Assembly (NCBI GenBank): GCA_916700875.1
Contig: CAKAKS010000066.1
Location: forward strand, 14,093,361-14,157,360
Direction of reading: 5' to 3'
DNA from: Sebastes aleutianus
Taxonomy: Eukaryota > Chordata > Actinopteri > Perciformes > Sebastidae
Length of the DNA: 64,000 nt
The position numbers were made by a program, and so were the translations under genes. The notes beneath the pieces are model-generated. The model searched no databases and had not been told where the DNA came from. It saw only the letters and a program-made list of their open reading frames with translations. Position 1 is the stretch's first letter. Each line of letters starts with the position of its first letter. Of this stretch, positions 33,594 through 45,159 are shown piece by piece.

Positions 33594-36089
33594 GCATCAA
33601 CTGTTTTTATGGTCATCTGGCGATGTTAACTGCTCCGCCGCTGTTTTACATATTACTCATGTTTCACCCCCCCTGCTGTTTTATATTTGCTAATAAAATC
33701 TGATAGATAGATAAATCAAGCGTGTGTGTCTATGTGGCCTCGCAGGGTCAAACTCACGGCGAGCGAGCTGCTCTGCTTCCCCCCGTTATTAGGAGATGAT
33801 TGACAGCTGTCATGTCTTCATCACCGCAGACTGATATTTGTCAGGAGCCATCTCTTTGACAGAGGATCTGAGGGTCTTCTCAGCCAAGAGACGGCTCACT
33901 ATGACTGCCTCGGCGCCGCCAGGCTTCACCTACAGGAGAGCGATGCCTGTAATCAGCCTTTTGCAGATGAAATTACGTCCGTATTAATTTGCATTACATT
34001 CTGTCACATCATAGCACAATATATCTTTTTTATTATTATTATTGCACTTTATTGTATCATTTGATCACGCTGTTATTACTGCAAAAGCAATGTAGCATGA
34101 ACACACAACTGGATTTACAGTGATGATTATTAACTTGCACTACATTATTTGCTAGGAAGACAATACACACACCTGTAATATGTTTCTGCATCAAGCTGTT
34201 GTCTGATTTTTAATGATGCATACTTTATAATTTATTTAAAAGTCTATCTCTCACCACTTGGCTGCTGCTGGGTGTTTATCATCATTTATCATGTGCATCA
34301 ATCTGCCCGGCTGTAAAGAACCATGCTGGGAGAATGAGTCTCTGCTGTTGCTGTTGCTTTGTGCTGCTACCTTAACAACCCAATCAGCTGGCCCCCGCTC
34401 TCACTTCCCTCATCAATGCAAGCTCCGTAATGCACGATAGAGCCGTGATTTATAATCCACGCTCAAAATTAAACAGCATAAATTACTCTTATTTACTCTG
34501 CAGGTGATAAAGATCCCGTCAAATAATGTCACTTGAGCATAATTTTTATAGAACAAATGAAATTTGTTATCAGGGAAAAGCGGGTCAAGTTCATCAATTA
34601 AAAAGTCTACTCTTTTTTTTCTCTCTCTCTCTCTCCTCGCTGTAAATGGTCCGGTGCTATTTAAAATGATTGATTTTATTATTTCTTCATTTATTAAAGT
34701 ACTACGTGAGGCTGTAGCATGAGTAATCAGGACAACAGAAACTGACTCAGCATGAATGTCTAAAGTGGCACCTCACAACTCAGACTCTTCTCTTCTTTAT
34801 GAGTGATCCATTAGGCAAAACACACCGAGAGGAGACTTTTTCATGACATTTAGAAATACAAATTCAGGAAAAGTGACCTTTCATGTTTTTAAAAAATAAC
34901 CTATTTAAAGAAACATTTCTACTTTGAGTGGAGCACAGATGTTAAGTGCTTTTATGCCTGTCAAACCTTTGGGAAATGACTTTGTGAATAATATATACAG
35001 CAGTGGGAAGTGGAAGGATTTTAATAAATGCCTTGTCACTTACTCAAAGCATCCTATAAATGAGACAAATCTATTTTTGCGTAATGTATTTTAAATTTTC
35101 ATTGTGTTATATCTAAGTGACCCGCTGCCATCCGAGACCCGAAGGGGTTAAAATCTGTGCTACTCGGAGTGTGTCGTCCCCCCCTCCCCACAAAAGGGAT
35201 GAGGTCCCGGGGAATGTTTTACAGATAAAATAAAAAGAATCCGGAGAATGAGGGAAAGAAGAGAAGTTGAATATATATTTCATGTGATAAGAGAAAGATG
35301 AAGCGCGAGAAAAAAAGATTCCATTACAGCCGCGACAGTTACAAAACTGCTGCTGTGTGGAGTAGCCTCTGTTGAAAAGATTGATGCAATAAGGACTGAC
35401 CTTGGCTTGGAGCAGGAGTCGGTGATGTATGTATGAGCATCTCCCTGCTAAATGGACCCAGATTTGTAGCACTAATATACATGGAAGCCCAGTACCAAAC
35501 TCGCCACGGCCATAAATCAACAGCCACTTTGGGTGTCATTTCTGGTTTATATTCTACTATTGTTCTGTGCTTTTAATTCGTGTCACTGCCATCTGTTCAT
35601 TTGATGCAGTTTCATACTGTATGATTTGGCTACTGCGCAGACAATCCCTGTTAGACCATCAGACTAGATGAACTGCACCGGGTAAAATCCACTGAGGCTT
35701 TCTTTTTTTCTGAGTCGTATGTAAATAGAATCTGAATTGAGTGAAATCTTAACACACGCAGGCAAAAATAGAAATATAAAATTAAAACTTTTTATGGTTT
35801 GTCAGGAATTCTGTAGTCCAATATAAAAACCCACAAAAGAAAAACATTTGTTAAACCTCCTGTTATAGTGCTCTCTGTGTTGTTTGTGTGGATTCACATA
35901 AATTCTATTTTATTTTACAGTTGAATTGCAAGTTTTACTGAAAGCTTTAACTAAATGAAACTATTTGACCAGTTAACTTTAATTGGCAGCTGTGTCTCGA
36001 TGTTCAGTAGCTCATATATATGCATACGTACATCTACTAAACATGCAGACTCTTTTTTTTTTTTACTCCTGTTAAAGGTTATTCTGGGG
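33594..36089. other. Non-coding DNA, no gene recognised
   Basis: AT-rich. A T run and CT run lie at 34613-34635 and a T run at 36053-36064. The frame at 35113-35520 (-) has no recognisable features. Otherwise nothing was supported. Confidence 0.5.
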
Positions 36090-36700
36090 GAAGTGTCTAA
36101 GGATAGAAGGTGGCATATGCTGTACAGATTGTAAAGCTTGTGCTATATAGGTGCTGCGGGGATGACGTATCTTTCTAGGCCATCCAGAAAGTTAGACTTG
36201 CACTGGTTCCCTCGACAAAAAGCCAATGGGATTGTTCTATTGGATTTTTGATTATTGCAGAAAATAAACTCTGAAGCACACAAACGTTTGATACTTACAC
36301 GTTTTGTTCAGCAAGATAATCTCCACAAATAAACACCACTTTTATGATTTTTGAAGCGTGAATGCAATCGCCAGCAGTAAAAAGCTAACGTTAGGCTATA
36401 AACGAACTACACCACGGTCGCATGACTTCACGTCACCACCACTAAGCTTAAGGCGGACGAGCTGGCGTGATGAGATGTTAAAGCTTCAAAATTCACTAGT
36501 GTGATATTTACTGACGTATTTTATGTCGTAGAACAAAACGTTAAAATCTCTTAAGCTTAGCAGACCTTATTTCAGGCATCTAACTAAAAACCCATTCAAA
36601 AAACCCTTCCAGACTTCCAGACGAGGGAACCAAAAGTGCTAAAATGGTAACTCATTTCCAGGTTTTAAGACTCATTCCTGCACCACTCTATATGAATTAA
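36090..36700. repeat. Probable interspersed repeat
   Basis: Phrases such as agacttgcactggttccctc, gccaatgggattgttctatt, acgttttgttcagcaagata and aagcttagcagaccttattt recur in teleost genomes as far as I remember, but no second copy is in this window and no terminal repeats or target duplication were resolved. Boundaries are approximate. Confidence 0.4.
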
Positions 36701-37076
36701 AGGGACTTGACATTGTATGCTAGAACATTTGCAGTACATACACTATACAGTAGGAAACAAAAAGGAAATCCATGCATGTTTACCCTAATGTTCTGTTTGG
36801 GGTCTTGGAGACTTTAGGCCCTCTTTAACAGATAAAATAGCATATACTTTACATTGTTTTATTACCTTGATATGTTAAGACTTTACCTATTTTTGTGAAA
36901 ATCAATTGTAAACATGATTTCGAACTGATAACATGTTTAAGAAGTCCACTAAAAATGGATGCATGACTTCAGAGTCACCAGCTGGTAACATATAATAGAT
37001 TAATTTGCTCTTTATCTGTGATTGGAGTTACGTTATTGGACTTTTATAATGGTTTGTTCATAAGAGGTCTCACAGG

Positions 37077-37590
37077 AAGGCGTATTACATTACATTCAGT
37101 GTCATGACGAAGTATTTTAGGCTTCTCGCGTGTCATTTGTACGCCACGAAACCAGACTACTATAAAATCCGCAGTTAGGTTTAGGCAACAGAACCACTTA
37201 GTTATGTTTAGGAAAAACGTCATGGTTGGGCTTAAAATAAGTACGTAAACTAAGTAAAAAAACGTACTGAAATAACGTAACAGAAGTACAGAAAACACAT
37301 CACAAACGCCATTGAACACGTCACTAACATAACTTACAAGCAACAAAACAACGGCCTCAAACACCGGCCTCCTAGTTGACAGTCCTGTGTTTGTTGTACC
37401 CATCCACCTTACCTCCCGCCCACCATAAGCAGTCTATCTCGCTTTTATTCTACATCACTAGCTCTGAGCATATTTACACGGATACGTTTACATTACAGTC
37501 AGTACACACTACTTGGCGTACATATGACACGGCAAGAGCAAGGACGGCGCTAAATGCCTTGCAAATTATCATGTCATTCATACGCCTTTT
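37077..37590 (+). repeat. MITE of the 'ggcgtat...tttaggcaac' family, copy 2
   Basis: It begins aaggcgtattacattac and ends cattcatacgcctttt, complementary ends. Inside are tcatgacgaagtattttagg, aggtttaggcaacagaacc, aaacgtcatggttgggctt and acagaaaacacatcac, all shared with the 10.9 kb copy. Confidence 0.8.
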
Positions 37591-37599
37591 CGAACTACC

Positions 37600-39144
37600 G
37601 GCCTGGACAGGGAGCTAACTAGCTGCAAACATTAACATATTATACATTTCTTTGTTTGTGACTGACTTTTTGGCAAACAAAACATTTTGAAAAACATTTG
37701 TCCATGCATAGCCCATATAACATAACACATGAAATATTCCCTTATTTGGTGTAATAACAATGTATTTAACTTCCAATCAAAATCAAATGTGCAAGCCGAG
37801 TTAGGTCAGAAAAGAAGAATAAAATACTAAAATACATACCCTTTCCTTTATTAGCATTCATACACTCACAGCAGTGTAACAATGTGGAGGTTAAGCCAAT
37901 TTTAACAAAACACTAGAGTATTTATTTGAGCCATTTTTCAAACTTTATGCTGCACGTTTGTTGATTTACACTGAAGCTATAGATAGCAGGAAGACTGAGA
38001 AGGAGACTTCTCATTAAAACATGACTTTATTTAATGACATTCATCCTTACTTTCGAATTAAGTGACACCATAAGAAATAGTTCCCAAACAGGGTTGCATC
38101 AGAAAGTAAACCATGGGAGATTTTTCACACTTTTACCATACTTTTTGATGATATAAAGTTCCCCTACAAAAACTTCTCCCTCACATGTCCTAACCTTAGA
38201 TTTATTTCCATTCCCGGCACATATGGGATAATACTTTCTCCTTCTTTATGTGTGTGTTGGGGGAAAATACATTGACAGAGGTCAAAAAAGGCCATTTTTG
38301 TTTTCTCGTTTAAATCCCTTGGCAGTGTCGCAGGACATTGTGCCTTAAATTGTGTACATCACCCTAAACCTAAAATCATCCTCCGCTGCCTTTAATAAAG
38401 CCCCCGATAAGTCCCCTTTCATCCCTCGGCCGCTTCAATTTTAGTGTGCCACCGAAGTTATTTAATCAGCGCCGCAGTCTCCCATTCACAGTGTATTACC
38501 AATTCTGTCTGTGATCTTTATCAGCGCAGTGATGTATGTATGAGGCAGATGTTCCGAGAGGCAGAGGAAACAGAGGCCATGAATGAATGAATTATTGGAC
38601 TCGCGAAAAGGAGCTATAGATATAGAATTTTGAGCCCTGTAATATGTTTGCTTTCTCTCCCTTATCTTGCCCGACAAAAATATACCTTATCTCGGACTGC
38701 TGGGGTCCGCGTGAATGTGGAGCCTCTCCAGATCATCCTCTTGTTCAATTTCTTTGTGTTGCATCTGGATGGGTTGTTGCTGTTTGTCGGGGGCTGTTGT
38801 TATTTTTTTTGCCGTTGTGTTGCGCCTCTGCATGTAATTCAGGACGGGGATCTTCGGCTTTGTTTTGTGTCATTGTTGCTGTCGGTGGAGGTGAGGGGAG
38901 GGTGGGGGAACTACTTTTGATACTGAGCGTACTTGAGTCTATGCAAACACGACATAATCACCAATCCAAACACACACTCATGCCAGGCCACACCCTTCAT
39001 TTTGCCACACATAAACACACATGTCCTCCCTGTGCCCCAATTTGGGCGCCTTGACAACAATAAAAACACAAAGATGCCAAATGTTTCTCCCCATGTTTCC
39101 TGTTGTTGTGAATTTGCAGTGAGTGTGTGGAGAAAGGAAAGGGC

Positions 39145-39148
<4 letters not shown>
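37600..39148. other. Non-coding DNA, no gene recognised
   Basis: Unique-looking sequence. The overlapping frames at 38630-39054 have no family features and run into the CA repeat. Confidence 0.55.

Positions 39149-39186
<38 letters not shown>
39149..39186. repeat. (AC)n microsatellite
   Basis: About 19 uninterrupted AC units, then tcttacacatac. Frames read through it give meaningless His/Thr or Val/Cys tracts. Confidence 0.97.
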
Positions 39187-39189
<3 letters not shown>

Positions 39190-40142
39190 TACACATACAG
39201 CTGCGAGCCAGAAATACACTAGGCTGCTGGATAATGAGGGTGGACAGGGCGGAATTATCACTTCACATCACAATAATATTATCCTTCTCACAACTCCCGC
39301 AGCATCTTCCATGACGGTGTGACATTTCCATTTTACTCGAGTTTAATCTTGGTCCTCTAAATAAAACCGTAGCCTACAGGCCCTTCCCAAACTGACCCAG
39401 TCCCATTTTAATCACATGGAATTAAATAACTACAGTTTAACACTGCACTTGTTCTGACAGCAGTCATGACAAGTGGTTTGCACAGCAAACTTCCCCTCTA
39501 GTCAAATAAAGAATACAAACAATGTAAATGGAGGCGGAGGATGACAGGAGTAATACTTACTATTACCGAGAACTCTGAGTGAAAGAATATTAACAAGAAC
39601 TTTCTATGACTGGAGTCACGTGACACCATTATAATTTTTTTATAGACCATTTCACAGTTGTAAACATTCCAAATATGTCCCAATTTATTTCCTGTTGCAG
39701 TGTATGTGAATGACATCAGCTGACAGGAAGTAAACATGGACCCAAGCTGTTGCCTAGCAATGCAGTTCTGTTGAAACGTTCTATAATGGCAGTTGCAATA
39801 TGTTTTATTTTATAGTTATCAAACTACATGATAGCCAAAATAAGTTTGCGTACATGCACTGTAAGACATTTTTAAGCTGGTTCAGCTTAAACATGTTACA
39901 TTTCCCCGCTGCCTTTAAACAGTGAGTTAACTGAATATAAGTTAAATATTTGATGAGTTGTGAAATACTAACCTTCATCGTGACTAGTTTTTATGATTCT
40001 TAACGTGTATTATAAACACAGCAAGTTTCTATCATGTATATTTTCTTCAAACTACAAAAAAGAGGGTCTCTGGAGAGTTATAATTCTCGAACAATGAATG
40101 CTGGGAAGTCTGCTGATATGCTACTCATGTCTCTTTAGCAGC
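39187..40142. other. Non-coding DNA, no gene recognised
   Basis: No repeat ends and no gene-like frame. Confidence 0.5.
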
Positions 40143-40707
40143 TTAAGTTCAACCTGCGATAACTGATTTTTTTAGCCACATGGTAGGCAGCAGAAACAAG
40201 TAGTCATCATCTTTTAAGTTGATATGGCAAACTTGTTAACAGTTTATTTACACATCCAGCAGCTACGGAGCAACATCAGCATTCATTTGGAGTCACGATT
40301 CAGACCACTTAGCGATTCTAAGTCCTATTTTTACTCTCTTTTATCTCTGTTTTTGGTCTCTACCAACTGGCTCTTTAGCTGCTAAATGCTCCATAATGCT
40401 CACTGTGACTGAGCACGTAGTGTACAGTGGGCTTTAGAGCTTTTTTGCCTTAAACAGCTGCCTGCTGCCGCCAAAAACAACGCTATGAGAGCAGTGAGAG
40501 TGAACCGAAACAGTAAATTTGTGGGTTGGACAGCTAAACAATGAGCAGAAACTCAATACAAAGCTCCATCGCTGCAGATTCGGGTGATAATTCTCTGTAG
40601 GTTCATCCCTACGAGTGACCCCTTTCACAGCTGCATTGCTTTCACAATATTATTTGATGCATTGTTACTATATTGTATTATAAAAGTATTGATTACAGCC
40701 GCCTTAA
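40143..40707 (+). repeat. MITE of the 5.5-kb TTAA family, uninterrupted copy
   Basis: The probable left end is ttaagttcaacctgcgataa; the right end is gattacagccgccttaa, with TTAA at 40704-40707. Shared phrases: agcattcatttgg, ttttggtctctaccaac, agctgctaaatgctcca, aaacagctgcctgctg and acgagtgacccctttcac. This copy serves as a reference for the interrupted ones. Confidence 0.75.
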
Positions 40708-42173
40708 TGAGTTGAGTGAACGCTCAGTCGTACATTTATTCAACATCAAATCACTTAAAGTCAAAAGACAAAGCCAAAACAACTCATGTTTATAAGTATA
40801 ACAGAATATATAATAGAAAACTAGCAATTTGAAGTTGAATTAGCTAAATTAATTAAACATATATTTATGTTAATGACAGGAGTTGATTCCTGTATGATAT
40901 TTTATACTGACGTCTAAGAGCTGCTGTCCGTTACCGCTCTGCTGCTTTAAGGGCTTTACTAACAGCTACCTTATTTGACTAATCCAGTGCAAATGGTCCA
41001 TCTTGTCACAAATGCAAGAGCAGGAGACATTGTAGTTTTACTCAACTGTGTCAGTGATTTTCACATTATGTTGCAGTTGCTCTAATCATCACCTCTAGTT
41101 TATCAATGTGATGTCAAAAGGGAATATCAGACTACCCTGTTAGTTTGACATTCTGTTAGGCATATGATTTCTTGTGACATAAATATACACTTGCATGATG
41201 TTTTATTGGCACCTTTGAGTCTTTTTCTGGTCAAATACACTGCAAGAACTTCCATTTTGCATCCCTTGTCAATTCAAATGCTGTGCATCTCTCCCTGTGA
41301 GCCGGCTCTCCTCCTCCATCTCATTCCTTTGTTGCACTGGGGCTGAACACTATGTTAACCTAGTAATTGGCACTGGGCCTTCCCCATTATACGGCTTTCT
41401 ATTGAGCCGTTCTACATGACTAGTTAAAGAAGATGGCATGAAGATTAATGAAGTCCAGCTAATACAGGAGGGGGGTACCTCTCCAACACTTCCACTGAGG
41501 AGATAGCAGAGACCAACAACAGTCTGCCCCCAGCTCAGCCGTCTCTCTACACCTTTTTTATATTGCCTGTTTTAACCCGTGAACTCTGGACCTTCCACTT
41601 GTGTAGCAAAGCCAGCGCAGCGTCTTGGTTTGATTGATGTCGCTACAGCAGTCAGTCTTTTCCTTTGAATTGAAAGGCCCTCCAAAATAGATTTTCCAGC
41701 ACAATTCACACCGGCTGCCCGTAGATAGAATGGCAGGGCAACCCTTTATGCAGTTTCATTTAAAGCCCCGAGATAGCTGACGTGTTCATTCACTTTTGGC
41801 AAATGCTCCCTTTGGATAAGGTCTACAGTCTTCGCTTTCATATTGTCTGAGAGGGTTTCGTTGCTGATCTGGAGCCACCAATAACAGTGAAATGATAAAG
41901 CAGAAAATGTGAAAGCAGGGGTAAAAAACAACAGAACTGTAGAGTCCCTTTAATACACAGAACATCACCATGTGGACTTGTGTTAAAATGTCCTGACCTC
42001 AATCTTTATTCTTTAATTCTTTTTTGTTTGGGTGTCGGTGATTTATCACTGTGTCTTTTCCTGTAAAATGGCAATCACTAGTGGCAAAATATTATATTTT
42101 TTATTGAAATAAGCACTAATTTCTGGATTGTACCCTAAATTTACAGTTGGATTTACATAATTTGAAAAAAATC
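40708..42173. other. Non-coding DNA, no gene recognised
   Basis: Short frames only (41164-41346, 41746-41971). No repeats with readable ends. Confidence 0.5.
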
Positions 42174-42177
42174 TTAA

Positions 42178-43071
42178 ACCTTCATTAACCCATTTTTGGC
42201 TACTTGGGGACACCAGAAACACAACAATTAGCAAACAGTTGCTTATTTATGCATCCATCTGCTTCGGAGAAACATTACCATTCATTTGGTTCGTGTTTCT
42301 GGCCTGTGATGAGTGCAAGTCCAATATTCTCTCTCCTTTTTGCTTTGTTTTGGTCTCAACCAACTCCTGACGGATATATTAGCAGTTAAATGCTCCACTA
42401 TTTTCACTAGCTAGCCGCTGACTTTGTCTGTGCAGTGGAGCTGGGCAGGTAGCGTACAGTTGCGTTTAAGAGGCCTTTACACAATCGGGGTTTGACGAAT
42501 AAACAACACGAAAATGCGAAATGCGCGCCTGCGAATATTGTATGTCTAGGGCTTTTATTATGAAATATGTATGTACTTCCTTTGTCAAGGTTGAAATGAG
42601 TAATAAAGTTTGCCGGCTCGGTTCAGACTATGGAGCCTCCATGTTGTTGTTCCATAAAATATAGGTACAACTCAACCCGTTCAGCACAACGTGATTGGTT
42701 GATGCCTTTATTTACAGTGGGAAAGCTCAGAAAATCGACCTCATTCCGAAAAAAAAGTGCATCGCTTTTTCGCCGCGCAATGTTCACGTTCCGTGTGTAA
42801 TCATGACAAAATCAACAGTTTGAAAAACGATATTGACGTGTGAATTAATCGCACGAAAAAAAAAAACGCCCCTGTTGTGTAAAGGCCTTCAGACCAAACC
42901 CAAACATTAAAGTTACAAGCCATAAAACCAAAACAGCAAAAGCTACTAAAACGCTCCAAGCAGAAAGAAACTGCAGAGTGGGATAATGATAATTTGCCTA
43001 CCAGCGACCCCTTTCACATTACACACAGTCACCAGATCCATTGTTAGTGTAAGTATATTATTATAGCAGCT
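42178..43071 (+). repeat. MITE of the 5.5-kb TTAA family, interrupted copy
   Basis: Left part 42178-42470 (agcaaacagttgcttattta, accattcatttggttcgtgt, ttttggtctcaaccaactcc) and right part 42889-43071 (ccataaaaccaaaacagc, accagcgacccctttcaca, ttatagcagctttt) together match the 40.1 kb copy. A second element at 42471-42888 splits it. Confidence 0.75.
42471..42888. mobile_element. TIR element nested in the 42.2-kb MITE
   Basis: The left end aggcctttacacaatcgggg and the right end cccctgttgtgtaaaggcct are complementary for about 20 bp with one or two mismatches. The interior has acgcgaaatgcgcgcctgcg-type GC-rich words (42517-42540). No coding capacity. The target duplication is uncertain: tttaag on the left and ttcaga on the right are only partly alike, so the superfamily is left open. 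Confidence 0.8.
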
Positions 43072-43075
43072 TTTA

Positions 43076-44147
43076 CCAAGCAAGCATATGATGTCCTAGA
43101 GAAAAAGAAAAAACGGCTCACCTCATTGCTAAACGTGACCACGCCACATTGATGGCTTCGTACACACTAAAACCCCAGAACTGCTTCGATGCAACACTTG
43201 AGGTTGCCTGCGTGCAGCTTGTTCTTCGGGCGCTCTTGTAATCAGATAAATTAACCAAGGCTATCAAAAGATTGCAATAACACTCAACGCCGCCATAAAC
43301 CTAAGAGCTGCAACTGTGGCGGGAGCTTTATGACAGACGTCAGTAGAGCACGCTGATTTATTTGTGCACCCCTGTCCTATCGATCTTTCTACGGAGGCCT
43401 TACTCTGCCTCTCAAGAGAGACCTCTCAAGCCAGGTTCTCACCGGCAACCATCAAAATCAACTCTAAAGCACCGGGATATTGAATGTGCATGTGTGTGTG
43501 TGTGTGTGCATATGTACGTGTGTGTCACTGTTTTTATGACCTCGGACATATGACAGCGAGTAGCTTTTTTTTTTAGTGTATGCGTGCATGTATTCCTCTG
43601 GTGTTTGTGTAACATTAGTACATCAGGAAAGAACGCCGCTAATGAAATTAAATAGAAAGCATGTGTGGGTAGCAAAGTGACCCGTATCCCGTTTGTGCAT
43701 GTAATCAATATTATAGCTTGGCCTCTCTCGGTTGTTACTTTAATCAAGAACAAGCTCTACCTCTCTTAATCGCTTGGTCCCAAGATGAATGTTTCACAAA
43801 TGCTGCTGAACATATGCTTTGATATATGCATCTGATTGGTGTATATGATATACGACGAGGGGCTTTCTTTTTCGATTGGGTTCCAAGAAGTTTTATAATT
43901 TGGATGGCAAATTTCATTAATTATTCTTATATATTGAGACCTTTTAAGAATCTCTCTTTTTTCACAAAGACACCTTTTTGCCGTTTTAATCGTAAATGAA
44001 GAGTATGACACATAAGGGCACCCAATCATATGGTACATATTGCCTCATCCTTTTAACAAATATGTTTCATAGCCCTATTAAAAGGGGTCTTCATCTGTCC
44101 TGTCAAAAGGCAGCCTAGCAGGGTTTTTTAGTTTAATTACACTATCC

Positions 44148-44181
<34 letters not shown>

Positions 44182-44771
44182 ACTGAGCCGCATTCTGATC
44201 CGCCTCTCCTTGGGTTTGAGTGGATATGACATTTACAAGGCTCGCCTTTCAAGCAGACAATGGCATGATTGATGAGGTGCAGACGCTATGAAGGAGGCGA
44301 TTGCCATGTGGAAGCAGTGCTTAGTGCACTTTGATTTATTTATCATCTGTTTCTAAAGCAAGGCTGGCTGCTCCGGGTCCACACAATGCTAGGTGAGGCT
44401 GCAGGTGGACTGTAGCCTTGATGCTCCCGGTTTAAACAGCAGCGAGGCGGCAACGTGACACTTTAACATAAGAGGTACCCCCTTGTAAGACCCTGAGTGG
44501 CAGTATCTTAAAGAGTATCAGGCCTCCAAATTGTTGTGCGGTGGTGTTGAGTCCAGTAAATGTTGCTGTTATTGACACTGACACGCTGTGGTCAACCAGC
44601 AGGGGCCTCTTGTTAGCTGACTCTTGCTGTTTTGTGTGTTTAGAGAATGATTAATTCATTCAGTAGGGAGAAAAGCTGGATTCAGTCCACGGACGGATGC
44701 TGACGAGTGGAAAAGAAAGGCTGTGAGCACAAGTATACATTGCCTTTATGTCAAAAGTCTTTGATATAATA
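43076..44771. other. Non-coding DNA with simple repeats
   Basis: A TG repeat lies at about 43491-43508 and a 27-base A run at 44152-44178. Nothing gene-like. The A run may mark a retroposon tail on the + strand, but no upstream element was recognised. Confidence 0.55.
44152..44178. repeat. Poly-A tract
   Basis: 27 consecutive A residues after ccaatt, followed by gaaactgagcc. Confidence 0.9.
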
Positions 44772-44775
44772 TTAA

Positions 44776-45155
44776 AGGGGACCTATTATGTGCTTTTTCC
44801 CTTTCCTTTAGTGTGTTATATAGGTTTTTTTGTGCATGTAAAATATCCGGCAAATTTACAAAGCCCAAAGTCCAAAGGGAGTTACTCTCCCCCACAGAAA
44901 CACTGCTCCTGAACTGCCTGAAACACCGCGCTTTAAGTCCCGCCTTTTCTTCTGTAACGTGGTGATGTCACCAAGTAAGACATTTGCATAACAGCTAGTT
45001 TGGCACGCCCTTAATCAAAGCTAGTTAGAGCGGAGCTTCAGCACAGCCGGTATTAGAAAAGTGAAGTGTTTTATGAACATTAAAGCATGTAAACATGTTC
45101 CAGTGGAAACACAAAATACAAGTATGCACCTGAAAATAAGCTTAATAGGTCCTCC
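44776..45155 (+). mobile_element. TTAA-flanked MITE with aggggacctattatg ends
   Basis: TTAA (44772-44775) precedes aggggacctattatgtgc. The right end cttaataggtcctcc precedes TTAA (45156-45159). The ends are inverted repeats (aggggacctatta / ggaggacctatta). The interior includes gtaacgtggtgatgtcacca. No transposase. Confidence 0.85.
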
Positions 45156-45159
45156 TTAA

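Noticed and set aside
37044..37403. 119-codon open frame on the - strand
   Set aside because: It lies within a MITE copy that recurs at 10.9 kb; the frame is a by-product of the repeat and is not preserved in the other copy.
38911..39322. Overlapping frames of 116-136 codons on both strands
   Set aside because: They run through the AC microsatellite and consist largely of dinucleotide-derived residues.
44152..44178. Poly-A tract as the tail of a processed pseudogene or SINE
   Set aside because: No recognisable gene or tRNA-like sequence precedes it and no flanking duplication was seen.
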